From contig JADWOT020000001.1 in the NCBI GenBank assembly GCA_036345935.2, positions 21,261,187-21,325,186 of the forward strand: a stretch of DNA of 64,000 nucleotides. Reading direction: 5' to 3'. The stretch comes from Taenia hydatigena. Its lineage: Eukaryota > Platyhelminthes > Cestoda > Cyclophyllidea > Taeniidae. This document shows, piece by piece, positions 1 through 10,865 of this stretch; position 1 is the stretch's first letter; every line of letters begins with the position of its first letter. Under the pieces are notes generated by a model, which saw nothing but the letters and a program-made list of their open reading frames with translations, made no database searches and had not been told where the DNA came from. The translations under genes were made by a program, and so were the position numbers.

Positions 1-413
1 CACAGGCAACAGGGAATGCATTCACGGTCATATATGGTATGAGAAGACAGATAAGTGCTATACACGAAGAGGTGGAGCAATGACGAATGGCTAAGGAACA
101 CTTCAATGCATAGACATAATCATTAGAAATACGCAATGTTACAAAAATCCCTCACTGCTCGTCGCCCTCAAATAACACATTCTGATGTGTGCTTGCAGAA
201 TAACAACACTTTCACAAAATATTTGGTTCTTGGTCTTTCAGAACAGTACAGCTGCCCTACAGTCACTCATCCCATGGTAAGGGAGGAATGAATACGAGAA
301 TATAGTGGACACGGGGGTTATGGGTACAAGTATGGGTGGATATAAAAAATAATTCAGGTCGGACTGGGAGAACAAATGTCATCCACCAGAAGGCCTTGTA
401 TCCTCATCTTCTC
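1..413. other. Downstream flank of the MARCH-like gene
   Basis: No reading frame or RNA gene is recognised here. The stretch lies 3' of the minus-strand ligase gene and probably contains its 3' UTR. I did not find a clear AATAAA signal close to the stop codon. Confidence 0.4.
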
Positions 414-2322
414 CTAAGGTATTGCAGAGAATATGTCCTCCTTCCCTTGTACAATGCCCAGTTGCCCACTCCATGAACGCTGTTCCCTCCTCAACATCGC
501 AATCCGTTCATCTGATGGCTCGCGCACCACAGTGACACAATTCAATCGACGCCAGCAGTGCACCTCATCGTATACAATTAAACAAGCACAGACAACACCA
601 CAGAACACCAGAGGAGGTATTAACCAGTGCAGCCAATTGATCACGGAACCAAATATGCTCGCCAGCGCAAGCGCGGCAATGAAGGCACAGCCCGACCATG
701 ATCCGAAGACTCGATACAACAAGTTGACGGCGACAAAGCAGAAGAGGTTGAGCAGATATCGCCACTGCAAAAATCAAATGATTTGTGCAAGGCAAACAAT
801 TAAAGGTGTCGTAGTGGCAAAACAATAAAATTAGAGCAGCTTTCAAGGGAACGATGGTATTTTAAACCATTTGGCAAAGCATTTCCTAAGTGGAAATAGA
901 ACAGACAATTCAGCAACAATAGGCAAATGAGTGTACTCCACAACAAAATAACTAGTTTGTGCTGGCATTGAGTGCACTGCACACATTCTTACCTTTCTCA
1001 ACGGCTTCATGCATTTGCGTGTCTCATACACAAAGTGGCACAGCTCACACCTCCAAGACTGACTAACTTCAATCCAACGCTGAATACACCTCTCGTGCAC
1101 GTATTTTGTGCTCCCATCACACAGACACGGTGCAATCAATCGGCCACAAGATTCCAGCTCCTCATTATTTAGAGAATCGTTGGAATCACAACAGATTCGA
1201 CAAAACGGCGAACCATGACTTGAAATGCTGGCCGTCGATCCAACGCTTTGAAGGTCCTCATTTCCATGCAACAATGGCTGAGGAGATACAGACGATATAG
1301 TGCATGTGTTGGATAAAGAAGACAGCAACCTTTCTTCACTTACAGAGCAAGGTCGACGAGAAGAATGAGGAGGTGTTGTTAATCTGCCATCTGCTGTCTC
1401 GTCGTCGTCGTCGTCGTCTTCTTCTTCTTCTTCTTCTTCTTCTACATCCTCCGTCACCTATTGTGCAAATCCCATGTCAGTTATTTGCCACCACTCATTC
1501 CGCAAAACTCAACATTCCGCATTATAATGATTTAATGCATTCCCACCAAACACCCTACAACCCCGATCCGACAATAACCAAGCGCCACCCAAGATGCCTT
1601 ATTTTAATGCACACCAACAGAATCGACTATTTCGAGCCCCTAGTGCATTTCTTTGTAGTACAATCTTATCCATCTGTCCATCTGTCCAGCCAGTATACAC
1701 CATTTGTGTGCGCTTAGGTAAAACAAGTCTGCTGTCGCTGCAACAATGAAATCATGAGATGGCTACTCAACAAACTCATTGCCATTCGGAAGTCGAAACC
1801 TTTTAAAGAGAACATACACGTTTTACATCACATCGCAAGCAAATTGTGCGATGTATATGCGCTCTGTCCCACTCAGAACCCATTATAATAAGGCAACATG
1901 GTAAGCTGGATTGTGATGTATCAGAATGGAGGCAAAGAAGGTCGTTCAAACTTTTGCATACGTGCAAGGGCTACTGCTGAATAAACAAACCAAAATAATG
2001 AGCCGACGAACCCGTTCCCGTATTGGAATCAAATGAGCATACGTTCACCAAATTCAGCGGACTACTCATCAGTGTCACATTCGGCATTAATCAACTTACA
2101 AGAAAAGGAGGTACATACTCATCACAACAATTCAAAACCGCGCTCTTGAAATTCAAAGACTTCAAAGCAAAATGCAAAGCAGGAACATCAATGCATGCAA
2201 ATAGGAGGTTATGCAAAGTTGAATTTACGCACCATGCAATGCCTCATGTCCTCACAATCGCACCTGTGCCTTGCAGCCTCCTCCACTTCGTCCAAATATT
2301 TACTGTCCAATTTTAGGTTCAT
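414..2322 (-). CDS. MARCH-family membrane RING-CH E3 ubiquitin ligase (three exons)
   Basis: Proposed exons on the minus strand are 2322-2233, 1457-993 and 764-414, giving 301 residues. Both introns are phase 0: the first donor is GTGCGT and the acceptor ends AATAG; the second donor is GTAAGAAT and the acceptor is TTTTTGCAG. Residues 116-170 form a RING-CH finger with C116, C119, C141, C143, H151, C154, C167 and C170 in the order C4HC3, with histidine in the fourth position as in MARCH proteins. A KPLRKW motif spans the second splice junction, as in vertebrate MARCH1/MARCH8. Two hydrophobic segments follow (about 188-227 and 233-250). Known family members transfer ubiquitin to membrane cargo and control trafficking in endosomes or the plasma membrane; that role is inferred here. 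The N-terminal half has an acidic Glu/Asp run. The start is chosen because the same ATG and donor recur in the inverted duplicate at 4328. MARCH1/8-like is the best guess. Confidence 0.82.
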
Positions 2323-2490
2323 CGAATTCAGCAGATGAGATGAAACCAATGTTCATTTCGATGCAGCAACGCTCACTACCAATTCACAAATGCGAACGAT
2401 GGACCGAAATTTGGTCGGCAAATAAATACCAACCTGCACACTTAAACATTCTATAATTGAACATCAATCAGCCGATTTGAAAAGTAATCT
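1317..2490 (+). repeat. Left arm of an inverted duplication around MARCH exons 1-2
   Basis: The reverse complement of this stretch aligns with 4150-4863, with substitutions and deletions. It covers MARCH exon 1, intron 1 and the start of exon 2. The first intron is 775 bp here and 318 bp in the duplicate. The arms are separated by about 1.7 kb. Ends are approximate. Confidence 0.7.
1397..1443. repeat. Trinucleotide microsatellite inside MARCH exon 2
   Basis: On the plus strand this reads as GTC units followed by CTT units. On the coding minus strand it encodes an uninterrupted Glu then Asp run near the start of exon 2. The duplicated pseudogene copy at 4736 lacks the expansion and has a short mixed stretch instead, so the tract probably grew after the duplication, or was lost from the copy. 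Confidence 0.8.
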
Positions 2491-4149
2491 CACTCCCATC
2501 TGTAGTAGATAAAGACAATTTTTATGCACATTTCTGATGTACATTATCAAACAGAACACATGGAGCACCTGTCTTTTACTTAGCTTATTTTCATGTCAAA
2601 TGGATCCTCATAGAGGGTTGCATCCAACGCAAAGTTCAATGCATATATGCAGTGATTTGTCAACTGGCCTAAGACCGCTACTCTTTTACTGAAGTGAGCT
2701 TTTGCTGTTTACGCCTAGAACAACGTTGCTTCCTCTTCATATCCGAATGGAGCTGATGGGTGGTCGCTGAACAAAGTTGTTACTGTAAATACAGCAAAAA
2801 ATTGTCTAATTTGAAGCCGCTCTAATGTTTGAACTTAGGACAAACTCGTTAGATCAAGTGCGCATGAAAATATCCTGCTCATAAAACCCGGCACACCCGG
2901 TATGCATTCGAACGATTGTATACCTAATACTTTCTTGAAAACAAAAGAATGCATTATGATAGGGCAGAATATGCATTCAACAAATCAAAGGGAATGGAAC
3001 CCCTGGAATGCCTTAGAGGCCAGCCCACGAGGCCTCCCAACTGACTGCGATCGGAATGGGCAGTCAGAACAAACAAAGTATTGCAATTGTGTATCAGTTC
3101 GATTTTAAATATGGCCTTTTCATAATTATCTATCGAACACTTCTTTTTGGTTAAGCATCCACATAATGGCGACTCTCTAAAATGTACGAAGGCAATGCTG
3201 GTACTTTTGATGGCGTCGGTTTCCTTCACGATTCTTTCCAGTGGTGACAAACAGTTCTGCATCGCTACTTAATCTTTGCATCTGTAAGCTTTTGTGGTTG
3301 GTGTAAGATGGTCTGTGAGCTCGCAAGATACGGTCTGGATACCAAGTGCGCCTGAGATGTGCCCACACAACATAGCTAGACAGTGTGCCAGAAGAATCCT
3401 GCCTTCGAAACAGCAAAGACTAAACAATCAGCCAAAAAAGGCCCTTTTCCCACTGTTTATTTTGCGTCTTTTCATTGCTGCTGTCTGATTTAGTTTCTGA
3501 AAGCCTGAAATATGGACATAGCTTACTAAATTCTTGTCAATAGACGGCATAAATGCTATTGCGAGCTGAGGAGTGTCAGATACCGTGCTAGCAGCAACAA
3601 TTCATCCTAATCGGCGGAATTAAGAGGCAATCAAAGGCCCACATCCAGTTAACATAAACTCGGCAAGCCTTTACAAACGAGTTTCATCTTGTAGAACTGT
3701 GTAGAACTCTAAATGGAGAACATGCTTCGCAACTTGGTTGTGGCTCGGGCTGACAGATGTATTGAATGTACGTGCTGTCACCACCTGCAGACCCACAGTT
3801 CGGCACAAATCAAATGCTACATGAACACAGTACGTAAGGCCTGTAGGATGTGGTGAGTGGCAGAAAAAGCGAAATTTTTACCACAGAAATGATTTGCTAG
3901 AAACAGGTGCCATTTGTTATAAAATAACTGAAAAATTGTTTGCCTTACTAGTTTTCTAAACTTTAAAGTTGTGTTGGATGATCTCACTTTGGTCACTTAG
4001 ACAAGCTCAACCGCAATTGCGTTGAGTAACATGAAAAGGGCGTGTATTTTGCTTCGTTGGAGCGTGTAGTGGTCCTAACAAATTACTCAAGTTATTGTAT
4101 GCACCAAAATGTACACACATCCATGGAAAACGTGTGTGTTTACAATGAT
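2491..4149. other. Spacer between the MARCH inverted arms, no gene recognised
   Basis: Short reading frames occur on both strands (for example around 2954-3416), but none resembles a known family and none has convincing splice context. I see nothing else I can name. Confidence 0.4.
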
Positions 4150-4863
4150 TGCATTAATATTTCAAAGTGAGTGGACTGATTGATGTCCACTTATGGGATG
4201 TATAAGTGAGCAGGTTGGTATCTACTTACCGACCAAATGTTGGTCCGGCTTTCGCCTTCGTGAATTCGGAGTGAGTGTGTTGCTGTTTTGACTTGAGCTT
4301 TGCTTTCATTTCTCTTGTTAAAATTCGATGGACATAAAGTTGGACAGTGGACATTTGGACGAAGTGGAGGAGCCTGCAAGGCACAAGTGCGATTGTGACG
4401 ACACGATGCCTTACAAGGTGAGTAAATTCAACTTTGCATAACTTTCTCTCTGCACACATTGATGCTAGTGTTTTACGCTATGCTTTGAAGCATTTGAATA
4501 GCATGAGCGCCGTCTTAACTTGTTGTCATGAGTAGATGAATGGAATGCATTGGGAACTTGAGTTAGTCGACTCAGTTGATGCGAATCAAAATGAGGCATT
4601 ATGGGCGACGGTCCGTTATTAGCGGATTGGGGCTGTAGGGTGTTAGATGGGAATGCATTGGGTCACTATAATCCAGAATGTTGAGTTTCGTAGAATGAGT
4701 GGTGGCAAATAACTGACATGGGATCAGCACAATAGGTGACGAGGGAAGTAGAAGAAGAGGGAAGGCAACCACGAGACGTCGACGAGACAGCAGATGGCCG
4801 ATTCATTCATTCTTCTCTTCGACCTTGCTCTGGAAGCGAAGAAAGGTTGCTGTCTTCTGAGCT
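4150..4863 (+). repeat. Right arm of the MARCH inverted duplication
   Basis: Matches the reverse complement of 1317-2490. Shared landmarks are the exon 1 coding block, the sequence around the exon 2 acceptor (ATAACTGACATGGGAT) and the AGGTTGCTGTCTTCT block, after which similarity stops. Confidence 0.7.
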
Positions 4864-4873
4864 GCATGCTTAG
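4328..4873 (+). pseudogene. Partial MARCH-like duplicate, exons 1-2 only
   Basis: Exon 1 is 4328-4417: ATG, 30 codons, then donor GTGAGT. It matches the MARCH exon 1 codon for codon in length, with shared LDEVEE and CDC motifs. Exon 2 starts at 4736 after an AATAG acceptor, keeps the ETADGR and EERLLSS motifs and reaches an in-frame TAG at 4871-4873. Similarity ends there, so no RING-CH finger or membrane segment is encoded. Both exons stay open over 75 codons, so a short transcript is possible, but without the finger it cannot act as a ligase. It lies in inverted orientation to the parent gene. Confidence 0.7.
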
Positions 4874-7429
4874 GTGAGTACATGGTTCAGCAGTGTGGTA
4901 AATCCATGCAACTGATGTGCTAATCTCACCCGAAAAATATCGTTTTTTGTCGTATTCATTGCATAATGCCATCACTAGAGTCATGCGGTTAGTCGCTAAG
5001 ATAACTCAGTAATGCATGTCACACTCTACTGGTTTTATAGCACGTTTACCGCCAACCCCTAAAGACTAGTCAATTACTCGAGTCCACATTAGTATTTGTT
5101 CTGGTTTTCCAACTACAAGTGGTTTTGATTAATTTTGATCCGAATGTGCCACTTCGATGAGTGCGGGAGGGGAAAGTTGAGGTGGTGGAAACGAGACACT
5201 GCATGTAGGTAGCGCTGGTAACGAAGCGATCACCAACAGTTCTGGCGATCCCTTCCAAATCATCGCCACGACCCATGGTCATTGCATTCTGAACGACGGA
5301 GCTTGGCAAAGTGAAAATTATGGAACGTAAAACCGGAAATTATTCAGTCTGTAGCCTTCTATGTTTGGCAGGAAAGCGTGAAGATAGCTGCAAAGGACAC
5401 CACCTCGTGTTTAACTCGCGCCACCATGAGTTCGCACTGATCAATTGGGGATAGTGTGACCCCAAACCGGTGATGCTGTGGGGTCATTGTTGTATGTGTC
5501 ATTGGGATTGGAACGGTTGCCTTAATCGGCAAGTTGTGTTTTTGAGGTTGTTAAAAGTTACGATCTAATGAGTGAGATTCTGCGGTTGCCTTTCTGCCAA
5601 TGGAAGATGTGCTTTATGTGTACGAAAGTGCCTGAGGCTGCTGCATGGACGTCGCATCGGTTCGAACCATCACAGCTATAGGATGTTAGGTGGTGCACAA
5701 GCAATAAATTGAACAGTGGTTCGAATGCAGTGGAAGAGCTGCCTTCTGATTACAAAAGGGAAGGGAGTTTGGTAAAGAGGCGTAGATCTTATTTGTTGCC
5801 AATTCGCTGTAATGTAGATCAATTTGGCTTGCGGTAGAGAAGCATTATTTGAAGGTTTGAATTCCACGATTGAAGCTAATTGCATTGTCCGCTGCAACGC
5901 CTCATGGGGTTGTCGGTTTTGTGGCAGATGCATCTACTCGCCTCGATCGGCTCACTCGAGCACATCCTTCTGTTTGGGTGGCAGTCTGCATTGCCTGCGA
6001 CCCACCTCAATCACCACTTGACCACGGCAGTCAGTCGTGCAGACCACTGCCACCTCCTAGTTGCCGCGTGAACAACACGCACCACACATGAATGCATGCA
6101 GCAGCGACTTCCGTCAACGCCACATCTTAACTTTCTTTGCTAGCAGGGTTGGCTGGATTAATGCGCACTGGACCGACGAATGTACGGGACGGGATCGCAA
6201 CGATGGTTGGAAATTGTATTAAATATGAGGAATCTGGTCATACAAATGAAGGAAACCATGTTGGGTTGGTGAAGAGCATTCAAAATGTACATGCATTGAG
6301 GGCAAAATCTACCTCGAGACCTCGTGGTCTTCCAATCGCACACCTTGGTATTGAAGTGAATAATTAAAACCCATTCGTAAATTATTTAAGAATCTTTGAG
6401 CAGTGCTAGGGGAGAAATGGTGACTTTATATAGTGGTGATGTGGATGATCAGTTGTGCAAAAAGGACAGAGCTCTAAAATGTCCTGTGGTGGGTAACTCG
6501 TTCTCCTCCTGCACCTCCTCGTCCAATCCCAGGCCATAGCAGCCCGACGCGGTCTCGCAACTCACCCTCTGGAAGGTTCTTGCACCACGCAGTCGTATTT
6601 CGCTCGAGACAAGGCTTTTCCCAATTAACGCCAGATCGAAACCCAAAAGACGACAACCTTGAAAACGTCCACTATTCCAGAGCAGGAACGAGAGCACAGA
6701 AGTCCCGCTGCAGGACTGGTGAAGGCGACAACGCTGGACCAAATCAACGAGCCTGTGAGGAGTGGCACAAACATTTCAAAGGCGTGGGGCTTCCACCATT
6801 CTAGTTCACAAAGGTGCCTCTGTCTCATTCGGTCATTCTCCCATCAAGCCTCACCAAGTCCAACTACATTTCCTACCTCCTTTCTCCCTTAGCTGTTGCA
6901 GTCAATAGGAGAATGATGATTAAGTCTGACTCTTGTCTACCATCAAGCCTTTCGATTGCTGCCGTTTATTCAATGACGTAAAAGGGGGGAGATGAGACCG
7001 TCCACATGCTCACTCGTCCCTCTAAGCAGTCAGCAGACAGCAAATTTGAGCCCTAACAAATGGATTACAAAATTAAATATCTAGGCCACTTTCACTACTT
7101 CCCCTTGAAATGTTATTTCGTGGAACTCAAAAGCTCCATCTTCATCCTTTCCTCTCCCTTTACCATTGCACTCGCCTATCAATGTCCGCCGTAACCACCC
7201 ACCGATGAAACCTCCCACCTGAGAGACTTCACTGCTGGTCAGCACTCACTAATGCTCAAACTGCTTAACATGATTAACTACAAACTGGAAAATGAAAATT
7301 ATGACTTCGAAAATCACCAGCGTTGAGGAACATCCTTTTAGAACCGTGAATTTGCCTTGCATTCGGCTGAGTTTGTCTCCTGCTAGAGGTCGCCTGCGTG
7401 GGATAGCTAGATAAAGATTTGTACGACGG
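4874..7429. other. Intergenic stretch, no gene recognised
   Basis: Several frames of 60-100 codons occur on both strands (5070-5309 minus, 6449-6828 minus, 6580-6804 plus). None has a domain I can name or paired splice sites. No repeat shared with the rest of the window was noticed until about 7430. Confidence 0.4.
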
Positions 7430-7700
7430 AAGCATTCTAATCGAGGTGAAGTAGCGGTAAGAAGTTCCACACCTCCCTCATCCACGCCAAGATCAATTCA
7501 CTTAACTGCTACACCACTTCCATTGCCTGGAAGGCAGCGTGTAAGCCTCGTTCTAACTGGGCCTGCAAAAGCGATGCCAATACCCACAGCTGCCATCCAC
7601 AAAATTAGCATGTAAAGTGGACACACCGCGTATTCCACCTCCTCAAATTTCCGTCCGGCTAGATGATAAGGAGTTGCAGGACATGACTAGCGTCAATTCC
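7430..7700 (+). repeat. Extra copy of the loop-proximal arm block, diverged
   Basis: This segment resembles 14020-14290, part of the inner arm of palindrome P1, with shared stretches such as TTCATCCAC-like and GCCTGGAAGGCAGCGTGTA. Its presence beyond the outer arm implies that the inner and outer blocks form a higher-order unit that repeats in tandem. The window's last ~60 bases are the inverted counterpart of 7640-7700. Confidence 0.65.
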
Positions 7701-8238
7701 CCATCACCACACACACATCAATCACGATTTTACAAAAGCACCACGAGACGATGCTCTCGCCTCGCCTCGTCTCTCGCACTCCTTCTCTCCAGAGTTTGCG
7801 TAGCACCGATGTTGGAATGAGTAAGTTGGACATCAGCACATCAGCACAACACATGCAGGAAGCACTGGCGACTGCGTCTGCGATGAAGGAAAGCAAACGA
7901 AGAAGTGCCACACACTCCACTATTTTGCCTTTAACTACAGTACGGTGATGAGGTGGAGTGAATGGAAAAAAGACGTCCTGTAATTCACACTGCCTCTTCA
8001 TACAACCCCGACCGCATAGATTTGCAGACAGACTCCGGCAACCACTTCCAAATTCTACGTGTGCACACCACTGTGCCGCCTCCATGCCGGTGTGGAAATG
8101 TCCATTCCCTAGGGACACTAGCTAACAAGCATTGCAAACGACTTGCCTCTCGTCTTTCATTCGTTTACATGGCTGGTGTGGTAGTCGCACCTCCATTAAC
8201 AGGTCACTTCGTCTATCACGTATGCGGCTTAAATCCCT

Positions 8239-8673
8239 ATGCGTCTTCTCACCTCCACTAGCATGTCCCTCTTCGATTCTGCCGCTCATTCCAGTACTCT
8301 TACTGCTCAATTACATGGCGCAGTAGGCACGATTTCCCTTCTCACATTTCGTGGCACGGTTCACATCTACAAACCACTAGATGAAGAAGGAGATGTGACT
8401 CGGTTTCTAGCTTTCGCACAGGAAACATATCTTCGCGCCCAAACATCTGCTTTTTCAGTGATGAAATCTACTGCAAAGTCGACCTTATCCTTATCCTTCG
8501 GCACACTCTGCGTTTATTCCACTACAAATAGTCGTCCGTTCACCGACAATAGTGGCAAAGCAACACAAGGAACACGGGAAGGGATGTACACAGTAGGAGG
8601 AGTAGACCAATTTAAAGCAGTAAGCATCACCGATCCAGACGAACCAGTGACAGAAGTAATTTATGATGCATAA
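8239..8673 (+). CDS. 144-codon open frame in the outer arm, function unknown
   Basis: The frame is open from ATG to TAA and is largely shared with the minus-strand copy at 62953-63369, which stops seven codons earlier. I recognise no domain. In a ~110 bp comparison of the two copies (the stretch encoding the DEEGDVTR motif onward) I see four substitutions, three of which change the residue. That argues against strong selection on the protein. Treated as a doubtful gene. Confidence 0.15.
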   Translation: MRLLTSTSMSLFDSAAHSSTLTAQLHGAVGTISLLTFRGTVHIYKPLDEEGDVTRFLAFAQETYLRAQTSAFSVMKSTAKSTLSLSFGTLCVYSTTNSRPFTDNSGKATQGTREGMYTVGGVDQFKAVSITDPDEPVTEVIYDA

Positions 8674-8999
8674 TGCATTTTTCCTCCATTCTTCGCCTGA
8701 CACAATGAACAATGGAGATTAGTGGGAAACAAAGCAGTTGGTCCAAAAGACTGCAGTCGAGGGGTCGTTTGAGGAATCTGTGGAGTCAGGCTTCAGCTGG
8801 ATATGCATGAAGTGCGACTCCAAATCAAGATGACATCACTGAGAAATAGGACAAATAAGGAAAAGCAGATGGAATTTCTTCACCCAGTTAAGAATGCGCG
8901 CAAATGTGCATGCACTTTTCATCAGGACAGCAAACAACTTGAAGTTCATATTTAGGTCGGGAACCCACAACAGTAATTCAAATATCATATTTTCCATTC

Positions 9000-9056
9000 C
9001 TTCTCCCCTCCTCCTCCTCCTCCTCCTCTCCCCTCCTCATCCTCCATCCCACTCCT
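9000..9056 (+). repeat. Polypyrimidine (CTC-rich) tract
   Basis: An almost pure C/T run, rich in CTC units. The reverse-complement polypurine tract is present at the equivalent place in the other outer arms (about 21540-21592 and 62540-62590), with different unit numbers. Confidence 0.8.
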
Positions 9057-10121
9057 TGTAGGAAACGCTTAACCACTTAAGTGAATTTGTGCCAGCAGGT
9101 TTTGATGGGACAAGCTCGTAGCCGAGAAAGACAACAAAGACAATGCGAAGTAGATGGATAGGAGAGGGCGATGAGGGAGACATCAAGCTACACGAATTGG
9201 TGGTGCCAAGCGAAATGGGGAGGGTGGCATGAACGAAGTGGCGTGGAAGGCATGCAGCACTGGCAGCAGCTCTCCTTCTTGTTGGTTTGCAAGAGCTCTG
9301 AATCGCTCTCTACTCACTGCTTGAAGGGGAGAGAGGCTTGTGGGTGGAATCAAAAGCACAATCGCACCACGTCCAAGCAATTCAACTTTGCGCTCATTCT
9401 CCACACCACCTCCACCAATGTAGTGAAGTGATGACAACAGAGGTTCCACTCGTTACCGCCATGCGTCTTGATGTTTATGAGGATGTGGTGGAACTCTTGC
9501 TTTCCTTCCTTCTTCCTTCCTAAATCGCACTGTCTGTAAATGCAGCTGCAAGTTTTCACGACTCCTCCATCCGAGACCCATTCTTGTCAATGCGGCTTGT
9601 CATGCTGCTGCTGCTTGTCATTGCATCGACAGTCTCTCCAAATAAATGATTTTGCAGAACTTCCGTCCTCACCGCTTTCTTCTATCTTGTCGAATGTGAA
9701 AGTGGCTGATTAGATGCTTGGACCTTGAGACGATACTCAATAAATGTGTACAGGCGGAGCGATAAATCGCACAGGCAGAAGCCATGCCTTCACTTCCACA
9801 CATGCACCGTGGTCAATGGTGACATCGATGGCAAAGTCGACTTCATGTCTGCCCTGCTGAGCGTCAATGCAGTTGCGACGTCTGAGGCACACACAAGCAC
9901 AGTAGTGAAGGCTTTGCATCACAGGTCTCCACAACTGGCATTTGAACGCCTGTTTCCACCCACAGTAAACTCAACCATGCTCCGGCTCGGAGGATGCTGC
10001 GCAACTTCCCTGTGCGCTGCAACGTCTCACATGGACTCAGTGGTGGTGAGACGAGTGCTTGCTATGTCCTCACTTTTAACTTGGCGCTCCACCTTTAACA
10101 GAATGGAGTGGAAGGCTTGTC

Positions 10122-10150
10122 AATACAATGTTCGACGTGAAGCGTCTGAG
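10122..10150 (+). pseudogene. Remnant of the captured HSP70 fragment
   Basis: About nine codons (NTMFDVKRL-like) match the start of the HSP70 piece preserved at 61347-61499. The match then stops at the border of an insertion specific to this copy. Confidence 0.6.
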
Positions 10151-10865
10151 ACAAATACGAAAACAAAATTCAGGCAATCGGTTGTTGTATTCACTTGCTC
10201 AATTGGCTTAATCTCGCATGTGTGCATGCATTAGACTCTCCCTCCCTCCAAACTCGACATTATCGCCGTCAATGTGTCTTGATGTGCTCAGAGAGGAGAA
10301 ATAATCAATAGCATGCGGTGTTCTTGTCTCCTCTCTCCTTCTCTTGCTAACCACACCAAGACAGAAAGCAGCTGCGAGATCCACAGTTCCTAGTTCGCAA
10401 CAATGAGTGATTGGATTTATTAATGGAGTACTCCATGCAGCTGTTTTCATCGGCACGTTGGACAACAGAGCTTTGAAGTCTCATCATGAAGGCGTGGTGG
10501 GAGGTAGGTTAATGAAGAGGCCAGATTTCCAGATAATTCTTTCATTTAACATGGAGGAAGATTGCACTAAGACGAGTACACTAAATGGAGAAGTCATGGA
10601 GGTTTGCGAATTCATTCTCTAGCTGTGGCATTCAAAAGGAAGAACATGTAACGATTTTAATAGATCCTCAAACACATCAAGATCTGCGATAATAGTGTTG
10701 ACGCTGCCACTACGCAACGGTAGCAAGAAAAGGACTTGCATTGCCATCATCCAAACACCGAACATGAAGTCCAAACAGAGGTTGTCTCCGTTGTGGCACA
10801 ATGATCGCACGCACCATCCATCAGCACCTGCGGGTTTTCTTCGTCGCCGCGGACTGAAAACACTG
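10150..10865. other. Insertion or replacement specific to the P1 left outer arm
   Basis: Absent from the equivalent place in the P3 outer arm, which has the HSP70 piece instead. The segment 10245-10640 recurs, inverted and well conserved, at about 49590-49970, next to the broken gypsy element. The rest (about 10640-10865) I see nowhere else in the window. Confidence 0.6.

Noticed and set aside
5655..5680. GGTTCGAACC motif as the T-arm of a tRNA gene.
   Set aside because: No acceptor stem, anticodon arm or D-arm could be placed around it; it is only a short palindrome.
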